Part shown: positions 27,653-37,534 of the stretch, piece by piece
Numbering within the stretch: the stretch's first letter is position 1
How the letters are laid out: every line of letters starts with the position of its first letter
NCBI GenBank assembly: GCA_030429565.1
Contig: JAUIFE010000016.1
Span: 1 to 64,000 of the forward strand
Direction: 5' to 3'
Length of the DNA: 64,000 bases
Origin: Holophagae bacterium
Lineage (GTDB): Bacteria > Acidobacteriota > Holophagae > Acanthopleuribacterales > Acanthopleuribacteraceae
Program-made: the position numbers and the translations under genes
The notes under the pieces: model-generated
What the model was told of the DNA's origin: nothing
The model's database searches: none
Seen by the model: only the letters and a program-made list of their open reading frames with translations

Positions 27653-28957
27653 TTGGAGAACCCAGAACAAATCCGCAAGCAAATTATGGCGCTTGTCGCC
27701 CAATACCATCAGGCCAGATTTGGCCAAGACGGTCCCGTCAAACGCGTGCCCGTTTCCGGTAAAGTTTTTGATGAGAAAGAGCTGCAATCGGGTGTCGGCG
27801 CCGTCCTTGACGGTTGGTGGACCGAAGGAAAAGTCACGCGACGGTTTGAGAAGGGGCTCGCTGATTTTCTGGGGATCAGGCACTGCTTAACCGTCAATTC
27901 GGGTTCCTCGGCCAATTTACTGGCACTCACCGCACTCACCTCGCACGCGCTGGGCGAACGCCGGCTACAGCCAGGAGACGAAGTCATCACCGTCGCCGCC
28001 GGTTTCCCAACCACCGTCAACCCCATCTTGCAGGCCGGCTGTGTGCCCGTTTTTTGCGACGTCTTGCCTGCCACGCACAATATCGACCCGAGCCAACTAG
28101 AAGCGGCCCACTCGCCGCGTACCAAAGCCGTGTTTTTGGCCCATACTCTGGGCAACCCGTTTGATCTCAAAGCCGTGCGTGCTTTTTGCGATCAACACAA
28201 GCTTTGGTTAATTGAAGACAACTGCGACGCGCTTGGGTCCCGTTACCACGACCGCTTCACCGGCACGTTCGGCGATCTGGCCACGGTCAGTTTTTATCCC
28301 GCGCACCACATCACCATGGGCGAAGGCGGCGTGGTGCTCACCCAAGACGCGACTTTGGCCAAAGTCGTGCGTGCCCTGCGCGATTGGGGCCGCGATTGTT
28401 ACTGCCCCACCGGCAAAGACAACACCTGTGGCAAACGCTTCGGCTGGCAACTGGGCGATTTGCCCGCAAGTTATGATCACAAATACATCTACGCCGAACT
28501 GGGTTACAACCTTAAAAACACCGATCTCAACGTGGCGCTGGGGTTGGCGCAATTGGACAAGTTGCCGTCGTTCATTGAGAAGCGGAAGCAAAACTTCCAA
28601 GCCATGCACGCCCTCTTCGAACCTTGGTCGGCCCACTTTGACTTACCACAAGCGACACCTGGCAGCGAACCGGCCTGGTTTGGATTTCCGCTTGCGGTAC
28701 GCGCCGATGCCGGTTTCACACGCAACGCCGTCATCGAACATTTGGAAGGCGACGGCATCGCCACCCGGCTGGTATTTGCGGGCAACCTAACCCGCCAACC
28801 CTATTTCACCCGCGGCGCTTATCGCTACCGCATCGCCACCACGCTGACCCAAACCGACCGGGTCATGAACAACGCGCTTTGGCTCGGCGTCTACCCCGGC
28901 CTCGATCAACGCCACTTCGACCTCGTGGCGGCGAGCTTGGGTCGTTTCTTCGCTTAA
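27653..28957 (+). CDS. rfbH: CDP-4-keto-6-deoxyglucose 3-dehydratase (PMP/2Fe-2S enzyme)
   Basis: Removes the C3 hydroxyl of CDP-4-keto-6-deoxyglucose. The usual cofactor lysine of aminotransferase-fold enzymes is replaced by histidine in SFYPAHHITMGEGG (H218), the hallmark of the E1/RfbH family. The iron-sulfur spacing C-x57-C-x1-C-x7-C is fully kept (C191, C249, C251, C259). TTG 27653 follows GAGG at 27639-27642 with ten-base spacing. The 434-residue length is normal. It is last in the operon; its reductase partner (E3-type) is not in the window. Confidence 0.95.
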   Translation: MENPEQIRKQIMALVAQYHQARFGQDGPVKRVPVSGKVFDEKELQSGVGAVLDGWWTEGKVTRRFEKGLADFLGIRHCLTVNSGSSANLLALTALTSHALGERRLQPGDEVITVAAGFPTTVNPILQAGCVPVFCDVLPATHNIDPSQLEAAHSPRTKAVFLAHTLGNPFDLKAVRAFCDQHKLWLIEDNCDALGSRYHDRFTGTFGDLATVSFYPAHHITMGEGGVVLTQDATLAKVVRALRDWGRDCYCPTGKDNTCGKRFGWQLGDLPASYDHKYIYAELGYNLKNTDLNVALGLAQLDKLPSFIEKRKQNFQAMHALFEPWSAHFDLPQATPGSEPAWFGFPLAVRADAGFTRNAVIEHLEGDGIATRLVFAGNLTRQPYFTRGAYRYRIATTLTQTDRVMNNALWLGVYPGLDQRHFDLVAASLGRFFA

Positions 28958-28966
28958 CGACGAACC

Positions 28967-29473
28967 TTATTCGGTTAATGCGGCGTCAATTAAATCGCGC
29001 ATACAAAACACTTTGGCGTTCAAACCCAAATCCTCTAAGCGGCGTTTCATGACTTTGTCACCGTCGTTCATGATGGCAACGACAATCCCGTCGCCGTAAT
29101 CGTCGCGCGGGTACATGCCCATCACCAACAGACCCGCCATTTCCCGTTCCTGTAAGTTGGGGTTGCGGTCGATCAGGTAAGCCAGGTCGATTTGGCCGCG
29201 AAGTTCCTTGACCAGTAAACGCCCCACCGCGTCGGCGCCGTAAATGCTGAGTTTGGTCACGCCCAGCCGTTTCAACGTCGCCGCGAGATCAAAACCCTGC
29301 AAACGCGCTTGCTGCCAGCGCAACAGGTCCTCGCTTAAAATACGTTCTTTTTCAAGCGCTTGCAGGTGCTCGGCGCCCTGTAACTGTTCGCGTCGCACGG
29401 CCATATACATGTAAAAGGCCAGCACCAACACCACCAGCGAAACAACGGATTGAAGCAGTAGCGCATAAATCAT
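28967..29473 (-). CDS. Membrane-anchored Rossmann-like protein
   Basis: 168 residues. ATG 29473 follows GAGGAA by eight bases. One N-terminal membrane helix (about 3-25, LLLQSVVSLVVLVLAFYMYM) leads to a short coiled coil. Then comes an alpha/beta domain with LSIYGADAVGRLL (about 73-85) and AYLIDRNPN, as in NAD-binding or PglD/FlaA1-type nucleotide folds. It lies 24 bases downstream of a glycosyltransferase on the same strand and ends nine bases from the convergent rfbH stop, so a role in polysaccharide or glycan assembly is plausible. Catalytic residues are not evident and it may be a regulatory or scaffold piece. Confidence 0.65.
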   Translation of the reverse strand: MIYALLLQSVVSLVVLVLAFYMYMAVRREQLQGAEHLQALEKERILSEDLLRWQQARLQGFDLAATLKRLGVTKLSIYGADAVGRLLVKELRGQIDLAYLIDRNPNLQEREMAGLLVMGMYPRDDYGDGIVVAIMNDGDKVMKRRLEDLGLNAKVFCMRDLIDAALTE

Positions 29474-29497
29474 AAAAAGGTTCCTCGTTACGTGTCG

Positions 29498-30676
29498 TCA
29501 GATGCGCTCACGCACAAGGCGTCGCCCCATCCAACTTTTGGCCGAATATTTGAGTGTTTGAAAATTAGGACTTTTCTGGTGGAACGCGTTGATTTTGGCG
29601 GCGAGTTCACGCCGGCCGCCGGCTCCCCGCGTCAGGTCAAAATAAAGCTTAAGCAAGATATCAAGTGCCCGCCGAGGCAGCAAAAGGCACAGCAGGAAAA
29701 CCGAAGCGATGGTAACAAATCGTTTGAGGGAAAAGCTGCGCGCCATCCGCCACAAAAAACCAAAAGGCCTTTGGCAACGGAACTTACCCACCATTTTATT
29801 GCCAATCAAAACCCACAAAAAACCAAGAAAACCGTTGTCGCTAATTTGCGCCAGCAGTCGCGCCGCATCGTTAAAACCATGACGCGTCGCCAAATGCTGT
29901 AAACGCCGATAAAACACCATGTTGCCCAGGTAGGACAGGTCGAAAAACTGCTCAACCGGGTTGTAGCCACGATCCACTTTTACCATCAAAATGATGTTGC
30001 GGTTAATGACACGGCAACGGTTGTCGGGAAAGTGGAGCGCCACCAAACCCTGCAGCCAAGCGTGCATGTAAAGCAGACCGACACCGGCCTCAACTTGTTC
30101 GGGATGATGGTCCAAAACGTGCCAAAGCTTTTCACGGTTGAAAATGGAGTCATTCATCCCGCGCATATTGATCCGAACCGAAAGGATATCTGTACCTGGC
30201 ACATCAAAGGTCCCCGGTCGATTGGGGAAAATGGTATACACCGACACCTCGTGATTGCCGAAGCGGTCTGGTTGATGGTACTCAATGCCGCGCGGCGCCA
30301 CCCAAGCATAGTCAGTCGGGTCGGTTTCAGCCAGCACCGCGCATACCTGACGAATGGCGTCGGGAAACAGTCGGTTGTAATCACCGCAGGTCCACACCCA
30401 CGGCGTATCAGCACCACGCAGTGCCTGGACCACGTTGCGGTCAAAGCCAAGATTGGTTTCGTTGCGGTGATAAAGCAACGGGCACGGCGCCTTGGGTTGC
30501 ATGGCCGCAATGCGTTGCGGGGTTTCATCGGTGGAGGCGTTGTCGGTCACCGAAATGGCGACGGTCTCACCCAAGCCGGCCGCGCTAATTTGGTCAAAAA
30601 AGAACTGGATGGTGTCGCAAAGCAAATCGACGCGGTTGTAGGTCGGGATACAAATGGTTAAAAGGCGTTGATGCAA
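29498..30676 (-). CDS. Family 2 glycosyltransferase
   Basis: A GT-A fold enzyme of about 392 residues. I prefer TTG 30676, with GAGG about eight bases upstream, because the family-typical RLLTICIPTYNR then falls at the N-terminus; a longer frame reaches 30721 without a good site. Other marks are VTDNASTDETP and NLGFDRNVVQAL, while the usual DxD region reads WTCGDYNRLFPDA. The C-terminal 130 residues contain hydrophobic stretches (near FGFLWRMARSFSLKRF and IASVFLLCLLL) suggesting membrane association. Probably transfers a sugar, perhaps the CDP-dideoxyhexose, in surface glycan assembly; substrate is inferred only from proximity. Confidence 0.85.
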   Translation of the reverse strand: MHQRLLTICIPTYNRVDLLCDTIQFFFDQISAAGLGETVAISVTDNASTDETPQRIAAMQPKAPCPLLYHRNETNLGFDRNVVQALRGADTPWVWTCGDYNRLFPDAIRQVCAVLAETDPTDYAWVAPRGIEYHQPDRFGNHEVSVYTIFPNRPGTFDVPGTDILSVRINMRGMNDSIFNREKLWHVLDHHPEQVEAGVGLLYMHAWLQGLVALHFPDNRCRVINRNIILMVKVDRGYNPVEQFFDLSYLGNMVFYRRLQHLATRHGFNDAARLLAQISDNGFLGFLWVLIGNKMVGKFRCQRPFGFLWRMARSFSLKRFVTIASVFLLCLLLPRRALDILLKLYFDLTRGAGGRRELAAKINAFHQKSPNFQTLKYSAKSWMGRRLVRERI

Positions 30677-31199
30677 CAGCCACACCTCACAACATCGGCC
30701 AAGAAGCGACAGGAAGACCAAAAATCGGGGTAAGTTCTAGGTTTATGAAACTTAGGCCCAGACTAGCAAAGCCGTTTAAAAAAAACAAGCGCCGACGGAC
30801 GCCGCATCACCAGTCCGCATCATTCACGCGCCGGCCGTTTTCGTCAAAGATCCCCCCTGAAACCCGGGGCCGTTTCAGACAGCTCGTTGGTGTTCTTCGA
30901 GGTAAGAAAACGGCAGCCCGTGGTGTCGGCCTGAGCTGTCTCTCAATAAGAGCACTGTCATACCGTGCAAAGACAAAAGCCTTTTTCATTGGGGAAACCT
31001 CGTCAAATTTTGAGCCAATCGTTTTTTCACCATCTCGCGCAAACCTTGGGACAGAGCGGATTTTTTCGCCTGAGTAACAAGCCGGCATCCACTTTGCCTT
31101 GGGGTAGCCGTGCCACTTTCCTGGTCGGGCGATCTTTCTACATCCACGCCCGTTTGATTGCATTCATAGTCTAGAAATGCAAATAACCCAGGAGTTTCC
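30677..31199. other. Intergenic region between divergent genes
   Basis: About 520 bases between the glycosyltransferase (-) and the subtilase (+). No convincing gene on either strand. It must contain the divergent promoters, but no box pair stood out. CAGGAG at 31190-31195 is the ribosome-binding site of the subtilase. Confidence 0.5.
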
Positions 31200-34100
31200 A
31201 TGTACCGTATTGATTCTATAGCAACGCTGCTTCAGAAGCATTTACTCAAAAAGTTTAAGCATACCGCCCTATTGGTCGGTCTGGGCGCCGGCGCCCTTTT
31301 CGCCGGACAACTGCCCCATCCCTACGCGCCCCCCAGCTTTTCAGACGCCAATCCTCCGTTCGTTCAAGCGAAAAAAACCCCGACAGAAACGGATTCATGG
31401 ATTGTTATCTTGAAAGGTGAACCGCTGGCCGCCAAACTCGGCAAGCAGACCCAATCGAAAAAAACGGAGAGCCTTGCCACCCATAAACAAAGCTTGCAAG
31501 CAATACGTGACGGCTTCCTCGCCAATGCGGGTTTACCCTCTGCCGGCAAGCGCACGAGCGCAACGAGCAAAGTCCGGCCATCACATGCTTTTGAGACGCT
31601 CATTCACGGCGTAGTTCTGAAAGGTTCCCAAACCGACGCGGAACGTTGGGCCGAACACGGCGACGTCGTGGGCGTTTATCCCAACCGGCGCTTACAAGTC
31701 GCGCCGCTTGAAAAACGCGAGGCTGCACAAACCAAGGCCAAAGCCGTCGCACACGCCTTTGATGGTGAAGGTCAAGTCATCGCCATTCTGGATACCGGCA
31801 TAGACTACACCCACCCCGACCTGGGTGGCGGTTTCGGACCCGAGTACAAAGTCATCGGTGGGTACGATTTCATCGATGACGACAACGATCCCATGGATGA
31901 GAACTACCACGGCACCCATGTCGCCGGGATCGCCGCCGCCGACGGCACGATGAAGGGCATCGCTCCCAAGGCCAAACTATTGGCTTACCGCGTTTTAGAC
32001 GAATATGGGTTCGGTACGGACGCCGAACTCATCGCCGGCCTTGAAGCTGCTGTCGATCCAGATGCCGACCCCACCACCAATGACGGTGCCGACGTCATTA
32101 ACATCAGCTTGGGCGGCGCCGGCGATGCGGACGACCCGGCCTCGCGCGCGGTCGATCAAGCCGTTGCCGCCGGTTCGGTGGTCGTGGTTGCCGCCGGCAA
32201 CAACGGTCCCATGACCTGGTCCGTCGGAAGTCCCGGCGCAGCCCGCGACGCGATCACGGTCGCCGCCGTCGATGCCGCCGGCGCAATCACTTGGTACAGC
32301 TCCTATGGCCCCGCCGAGCCTGACGTCCCCAAACCCGACATCAGCGCCCTCGGCGACATTGAATCAACCATCCCCGGTGGTGGCTATCTCTTCGAGAGCG
32401 GGACCTCCATGGCCACCCCGGCCGTTGCCGGTGCCGCCGCCCTGCTGCGCCAAGCCAATCCTGACCTGGACCCTGCCGCCGTTAAAACCCTGCTTCAAGC
32501 CGGCGCTGATCCCATAGACGGGCAGCGTTTCTATCAACAAGGCAGCGGCATCCTGAATATTGAAAAAAGTTTGCAAACCAGGGTTACGGCCAATACCGGC
32601 CTGATCAACTTCGGCCGTGTCGATCACGCCGCCGATACCATCAGCCAAGAGCGCACCTTGACCTTTACCAACCGCGGCGACCAGCCCGTGACCATCGCGA
32701 TCCCGTCTCTCCCCGAAGCTGACGGCGTGGCAATCACGATCAGCCCAGCCGAACAACAAGTGGCAGCGGGCGAGCAAGCCACGTTTACGGTCACGCTTGG
32801 CGTCGACAACGCGGTCTGGCCGTACGTTCCCGACCATGCCTGGTTCGACGAACGCCGCCTCACCGTCCACATCGGCGACCAAGTCCAGCAGTTACCGCTT
32901 ACCGCCGCCAAGTTCCTGACCTTTTCAGTCACGCCGGCGCAATCCTGGGTCAATGTCTCGCGTTACGGCCTCGTCAACGAAGCCGGTATCAGCATTGAGG
33001 CAGATCAGCTTGTGGCCGGGCGTACCTACCGCATTGAACCTGGCTATTGGGATTTGCTGGTTTCCGGCTGGGGTTATGACGAAAACAACCAACAAAAAAC
33101 GTTATTCCAAAACTTTAAGGGCTTAATTGAGCAAGACACCACTTTCCAACTCAACGCCAACCAGTGTCGCATTCCCTTTGAGCAGACAATCATCGATTTC
33201 GAAGGCAAACCCATCAAGGTTGACATGAGCAATCGCATTTCTTCCATTTACGCCAGGTACATTCCTGGTGAGGTCGACGCCATGGGTGAGGTATGGGCTC
33301 CCTGGGATGACTATGAAATGTTGTTCTCTGAGTGGCCGGTGAACCATGACTTAATCCTGCATGAATTGGTCGATCTCGGCGGTAACCGAATCGTTGTTTT
33401 ACCCACCACCGCGGCGGGCTGCAGCGACGGGACCATGCCGGTTTATGATTTACGCCAAATGGCGAAGCTGGAGCTGGACGTCGACATGGCCAACAGCGAA
33501 GAGCTTTTCAACCGCAATCACCTCATCTTAACGGTCATGAGCAGTCAAGGCGACTGGCAACAAGCGCATGGCATCTACCACGTTTCCATAGACCAAGATT
33601 TCAACTTTAACCCAAACCAATCTCAGGGAAGCCAAACCGTTAGCCTTTTCCTTCCAGGGCCCGACCAAACCCTGCTGCCACAAACCCGGCCCGAACCCGT
33701 CACCCACCTGACGTACCAGGTTTATGCCGGTATCGCCTCACTCCCGACGCAGGACACCGATCACGAAACACCGTACTTTACCGTGAACCAAGATCGACGC
33801 CTGGTAAAGGTGCGGTTTACCGAAGGTTACGCCACCATCCCAACCGATATTGAGCTCCCTGACCATTACCGCCTCAATGGACCGGCATTGTTCCCAACCT
33901 GGGGGATGTTCCTGACCGAACAGGGTTTGGACTACCTTTTTGCCGGACGCCAAAAAACCGGCACCATTCAGACACCGGCCGGCAATTCCGCGCGGATCAC
34001 TCACCATTTCGCGTACGAGAAGGACGGCGTCTTGTTGGGCACCAGTGATGAGTTCTACCGACTCACCAATGCCGACCCCGGCGCGTACCGCATCACCGTG

Positions 34101-35777
34101 ACCGGTCGGCCCTACACCTATGCCAATGGTAAAGATCTGAGGGTCACCTTGGAGACCCAAATCGATGAAAACGGACCGTCGCTGCTGCCCGCGCCCGTGC
34201 TGGAGAACCTGACCTGGAACGGCAATCAAGCCACCTTGTATTTCTACGACCGCGTGGCCGCATACAACTACGAAAAGGGCCAGACCGATACCCCGCCGAC
34301 CGGCTTCGACCCGCGTCCGATTACCGTTGAAGCGGCGGTTCGCCCCATCGACGGCGAAACGTGGAGCCCGTTGGCCGTGAGCCCGCACGGCGATCAGCCA
34401 GGCGTCTTCACCTTCACAGCACCAACCCCTGCCTTGGGCCAAACCCTCAGCTTGCGCGTGCGGGCCACCGATCCCAACGGCGACCGCATGACCTACGAAA
34501 GCCCGGCTTATTTCCAACGCGGCGTCGTGCAAGAACTGCCTGCCTCGATCGGCGAAGCGGATCGGTTCGGGATGCTGACCCTGACCAACCACGGCGAGGC
34601 GCCAACCGAGGCGATCCTGGTTGCTACCGACGGCGAGGGCCGCGAACAACGCCGTTCGGTTCGTCTGTCTGCCGGCGCCGTCAAACCCCTGTTGCCGGCC
34701 GTGCTGTTCACGGAAATGCGCGACTACCGCTTGCGTTTGTTGAGCGATAGTGACGCCGTCGCCATGAAGTTCAACAACGGTTTTTCACCAAACAAAAGCG
34801 ACCTGGCAGGCCAGGATCGCAAACAACTCAGCCAGGGGCGTTCTTTGCTGAATCTCCCCTATAACGCGGATGCGGTGCTCGAGGTTAACACCTTATTCCC
34901 AGCCGGCATTCCGGCCCGGACCTCAACCGTGCTGGTCACGCTGTGGGACGGAAGCGGAAAACAGGCCGAAGCCGGCGTTGAGCTGGTTGAGGGTCTTCCC
35001 ACCACGGCATCTTTGGGTGATTTGTTCCCCGACTACAGCGGCGCGGGTCCCATTTCCCTGCGTTTGGTCAGCAACGAAGGTTACAAGCTCCACGCAAGTT
35101 TGCGTGACGGCCAGAGTTGGACCGACGGTGCCGCCGATCATTTCGGTTGGGACAACCGTCGTTTCTACGCCGTCCCGGCCCACAAACACAAAGGCGGCAC
35201 CACCTTAACCTTGCTGAACCGCAAATACACCCAAGTGGCGCTGGGATTGCGTGCGATTTCCTTGGAAAACGGCGCCGTCTGGACGCACGAGCAAGACCTT
35301 GTCCCGGGCATGACCACCATGACTTTGTCCGAAATGGTCCCGTTCGCCGGCGCGTACCATTTGCAAATCAGTAACTTTCACAACCATGTCAACACGGCAT
35401 TGAGCCTCGGTGAGGGCGCTGACCAGGTCCGCATCCCGGCCGTCGACGGCCTCGACCTCAGCCCGAACTTGACCTACGACGGCTTTTCGATGCTGCGCAA
35501 CACGCGTTTGGTCATCGCTGCGCCGGACAGCACCGTCGACAGCGAAGTCGTGTTACGCATGCAAGACTTCTTCGGCCGCACGGTGGAGAAGGTGTTTGAA
35601 CTCAAAGCAGGCGAACCCTTGATGCTCCGCAGCGCGGATTTACTGCGCCTGGGTTTCCCGCAATTGGACGGCACGCGCCTGACGCTGAGCTCACCGCAAA
35701 ACGCCAACCTGTGGGCCTACGGCATTGAAGGCGGTTCCTTCAAGAAAATGAAAGTGACGACAGCCCGTCGTCGCTAG
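31200..35777 (+). CDS. Secreted subtilisin-family (S8) protease with large C-terminal extension
   Basis: 1,525 residues from ATG 31200. A signal region with a basic stretch and hydrophobic core (HTALLVGLGAGALFAG) is followed by an I9-like inhibitor propeptide (about 65-168, DSWIVILKGEPLA). The triad is clear: D198 in AILDTGID, H237 in HGTHVAGI, S403 in GTSMATPAVAG, with the oxyanion Asn in AAGNNGP (N334). Beta-sandwich regions follow. The last 400 residues contain modules built around T-L-T-N / T-L-L-N strands, resembling the roughly 110-residue repeats at the C-terminus of the 3,032-residue protein. It ends in a normal TAG stop followed by a strong terminator. It likely degrades extracellular protein. 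Confidence 0.9.
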   Translation: MYRIDSIATLLQKHLLKKFKHTALLVGLGAGALFAGQLPHPYAPPSFSDANPPFVQAKKTPTETDSWIVILKGEPLAAKLGKQTQSKKTESLATHKQSLQAIRDGFLANAGLPSAGKRTSATSKVRPSHAFETLIHGVVLKGSQTDAERWAEHGDVVGVYPNRRLQVAPLEKREAAQTKAKAVAHAFDGEGQVIAILDTGIDYTHPDLGGGFGPEYKVIGGYDFIDDDNDPMDENYHGTHVAGIAAADGTMKGIAPKAKLLAYRVLDEYGFGTDAELIAGLEAAVDPDADPTTNDGADVINISLGGAGDADDPASRAVDQAVAAGSVVVVAAGNNGPMTWSVGSPGAARDAITVAAVDAAGAITWYSSYGPAEPDVPKPDISALGDIESTIPGGGYLFESGTSMATPAVAGAAALLRQANPDLDPAAVKTLLQAGADPIDGQRFYQQGSGILNIEKSLQTRVTANTGLINFGRVDHAADTISQERTLTFTNRGDQPVTIAIPSLPEADGVAITISPAEQQVAAGEQATFTVTLGVDNAVWPYVPDHAWFDERRLTVHIGDQVQQLPLTAAKFLTFSVTPAQSWVNVSRYGLVNEAGISIEADQLVAGRTYRIEPGYWDLLVSGWGYDENNQQKTLFQNFKGLIEQDTTFQLNANQCRIPFEQTIIDFEGKPIKVDMSNRISSIYARYIPGEVDAMGEVWAPWDDYEMLFSEWPVNHDLILHELVDLGGNRIVVLPTTAAGCSDGTMPVYDLRQMAKLELDVDMANSEELFNRNHLILTVMSSQGDWQQAHGIYHVSIDQDFNFNPNQSQGSQTVSLFLPGPDQTLLPQTRPEPVTHLTYQVYAGIASLPTQDTDHETPYFTVNQDRRLVKVRFTEGYATIPTDIELPDHYRLNGPALFPTWGMFLTEQGLDYLFAGRQKTGTIQTPAGNSARITHHFAYEKDGVLLGTSDEFYRLTNADPGAYRITVTGRPYTYANGKDLRVTLETQIDENGPSLLPAPVLENLTWNGNQATLYFYDRVAAYNYEKGQTDTPPTGFDPRPITVEAAVRPIDGETWSPLAVSPHGDQPGVFTFTAPTPALGQTLSLRVRATDPNGDRMTYESPAYFQRGVVQELPASIGEADRFGMLTLTNHGEAPTEAILVATDGEGREQRRSVRLSAGAVKPLLPAVLFTEMRDYRLRLLSDSDAVAMKFNNGFSPNKSDLAGQDRKQLSQGRSLLNLPYNADAVLEVNTLFPAGIPARTSTVLVTLWDGSGKQAEAGVELVEGLPTTASLGDLFPDYSGAGPISLRLVSNEGYKLHASLRDGQSWTDGAADHFGWDNRRFYAVPAHKHKGGTTLTLLNRKYTQVALGLRAISLENGAVWTHEQDLVPGMTTMTLSEMVPFAGAYHLQISNFHNHVNTALSLGEGADQVRIPAVDGLDLSPNLTYDGFSMLRNTRLVIAAPDSTVDSEVVLRMQDFFGRTVEKVFELKAGEPLMLRSADLLRLGFPQLDGTRLTLSSPQNANLWAYGIEGGSFKKMKVTTARRR

Positions 35778-35786
35778 AAAAACCAG

Positions 35787-35823
35787 CGGGGTTTGGCGTG
35801 CAAGCGTCAAGCCCCGTTTTTTT
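35787..35823 (+). terminator. Strong rho-independent terminator
   Basis: A continuous 12-bp stem (CGGGGTTTGGCG with CGTCAAGCCCCG, two G-U pairs) has a six-base loop and is followed by seven T. It starts nine bases after the subtilase stop. Confidence 0.92.
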
Positions 35824-35865
35824 AGCGTTACCCGGCTACCACGCCACCCAAGCCTTTGCCAAAAA

Positions 35866-35997
35866 ACGGCGCCGGAACAACGCCATGCCAAGGCATTACC
35901 AGGTTGGTTGGCAGCGAGAGCGGATTGGCCCTTGGCCGGCTTCCAACGGGTCATTCGTGAAGACGGCGAACAAATGTCGCCTTTGAAATCTCAATAA
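35866..35997 (+). pseudogene. Orphan remnant of the giant-protein C-terminal cassette
   Basis: Translating from about 35866 gives ALPGWLAARADWPLAGFQ, then VIREDGEQMSPLKSQ and a TAA at 35995-35997. This matches the last 33 residues of the 3,032-residue protein (LPGWLEASADLPLAGFQ ... GKDGEQMSALKAQ) in register, down to the stop codon. No start, ribosome-binding site or upstream coding sequence remains. It is directly behind the subtilase terminator, so it is a left-over 3' end of a lost paralogue or of a recombination event. Confidence 0.75.
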
Positions 35998-37000
35998 TGA
36001 CGAGACCCAAAAACTAAAGACACTCGTGTCTCAATTAGGTCTTTGCCATGCCGGCCGGCAATGAGCCCGAAATTCAGATCAAGATCATGCGGTTTGGGTG
36101 GATGAAATCGCACCCTATGCGCCACAAAAACATTTAAAAGCGCGTCATACCAACAAGTAGGGCACGCTGCTTCGGTGAAAAACCAAACGCTTAGAAACAC
36201 ATACTTTCGGCGTATTCCGCCCAATCCAATGCGCGAATATGCAGGCTGACCGCATCATCGATTGAAAAGGCCCAATCACGTTGAAACCAGATGACGGTTC
36301 ATACCGAAAGGCAAACCTCCAGGTCCGACGTCGCCATAAATTGAAACGTGTCGATACCTTGCCTGTTTGGTATAGCCGCACCTGTTCCCATTGAATCGCG
36401 GTCTTTGTTAAAGCATTTGAGAAAAAGAGACACTCTTTGGCCGAGCTGCTAGGTTCGTTGAAAAAACCCTTTCAGCCGGAATACACCCGTACGACCGTTA
36501 CCACCTGTTTTAGGTCCGCACAAAAAACCGCCCTCTGGTTTCGCGCCTTGTCTGTACCGACAAATTACAAAAAAAAATCAGACAGACGCGTCTTTTGTTA
36601 CGTGTTGATGAGTACAAGGGACCATTCCTTTTCAACCTACAACAAGCAAACCTGTGATGCATCTCGACTTGGTTTCATGTATGCGACGGTGCGGTCGATG
36701 TTCACCCATGGCCTTTATGAGCATTGGATGAGTGGTGCTCAGGCCATCGGGAACCGCCAAAGGCCCGCCGCACATGGCTGACGTAGCTGGTTGGTTCAAG
36801 ATCACTGTTCGTACCAAAACAGCATTCTTGACACCCTCCTCTCCTGGTGGTGTAACCCGCTGAAAAAATCTTCAGCAGCGCCGGAAAGCATCCTCAGATT
36901 ACCCCCAACATATTTTGAACCATAAGCTTGGACGATTCCATCACCCCCATTCACTTACGCTAGGCCTCAACCAATTAATGTCAAATTAGGAGTAAAAACC
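35998..37000. other. One kilobase without a supported gene
   Basis: Short open frames on both strands lack ribosome-binding sites and protein-like composition. The last 40 bases contain the AGGAG site of the chaperone gene. The region could hold further decayed sequence beyond recognition, since it follows directly on a remnant. Confidence 0.5.
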
Positions 37001-37501
37001 ATGATGACGGCGATCGATTTGGTGCGCGGCTGGTTGCAACAGCTAGGGCATGACATCGGCTTTGATTTTTTCTTGGATCCTGAAGGCTATTGCTCTTTCG
37101 AAAGCAGCGGCCAATCTATCGTTCTCTCGGTACCACCCGGGCAATTTAGTGTGCATTTGGCGGCACCTCTCGGCAAACTTGAGGCCTCGGACACGCCGCG
37201 TTTTTATCGGAAGTTACTGGCCCTCTCGCTGCCACGTGGGCCCCTGGACGGCGCCGCTTTTTCTTTTTCGGAAGAAACCGGTGACCTGGTATTGGGTTTA
37301 TCCCGTTCGGCACGCCATTTGGACGCGCAAGGTTTTAAAAACTTGCTGGGTGGTTTTGCCGAATTAGCGCGAACCTGGGCACCCAAAATCACGGAACTTC
37401 GCAGCGTTTCGGCAGGTACATCACAAGAAAAAACCGCGGCAAGCCAACGGCCAAAAGACGGCAACCAAGTGAGTATCCTCGGCCTGCGTTCCTTCGCATA
37501 A
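37001..37501 (+). CDS. CesT/Tir-type type III secretion chaperone
   Basis: 166 residues from ATG 37001, with AGGAG eight bases upstream. The sequence follows the CesT fold: an N-terminal helix (AIDLVRGWLQQLG), a strand pair (FFLDPEGYCSFESS), the SIVLSVPPGQFSVHLAAPLG strands, a central helix FYRKLLALSL and the terminal helix NLLGGFAELARTW. The last 35 residues look disordered. Such proteins are small cytosolic dimers that keep one effector unfolded for export, and their genes usually sit beside the cargo gene. That is the arrangement here, with a 33-base gap to the next gene. No secretion apparatus genes lie in the window. Confidence 0.75.
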   Translation: MMTAIDLVRGWLQQLGHDIGFDFFLDPEGYCSFESSGQSIVLSVPPGQFSVHLAAPLGKLEASDTPRFYRKLLALSLPRGPLDGAAFSFSEETGDLVLGLSRSARHLDAQGFKNLLGGFAELARTWAPKITELRSVSAGTSQEKTAASQRPKDGNQVSILGLRSFA

Positions 37502-37534
37502 CACACACAAATCATATAAAGAGGAGCACCTGAT

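Noticed and set aside
35991..36224. Possible third copy of the degenerate repeat
   Set aside because: Only short blocks such as TGAAATCG agree; the order and the VGAKPVGK peptide are missing.
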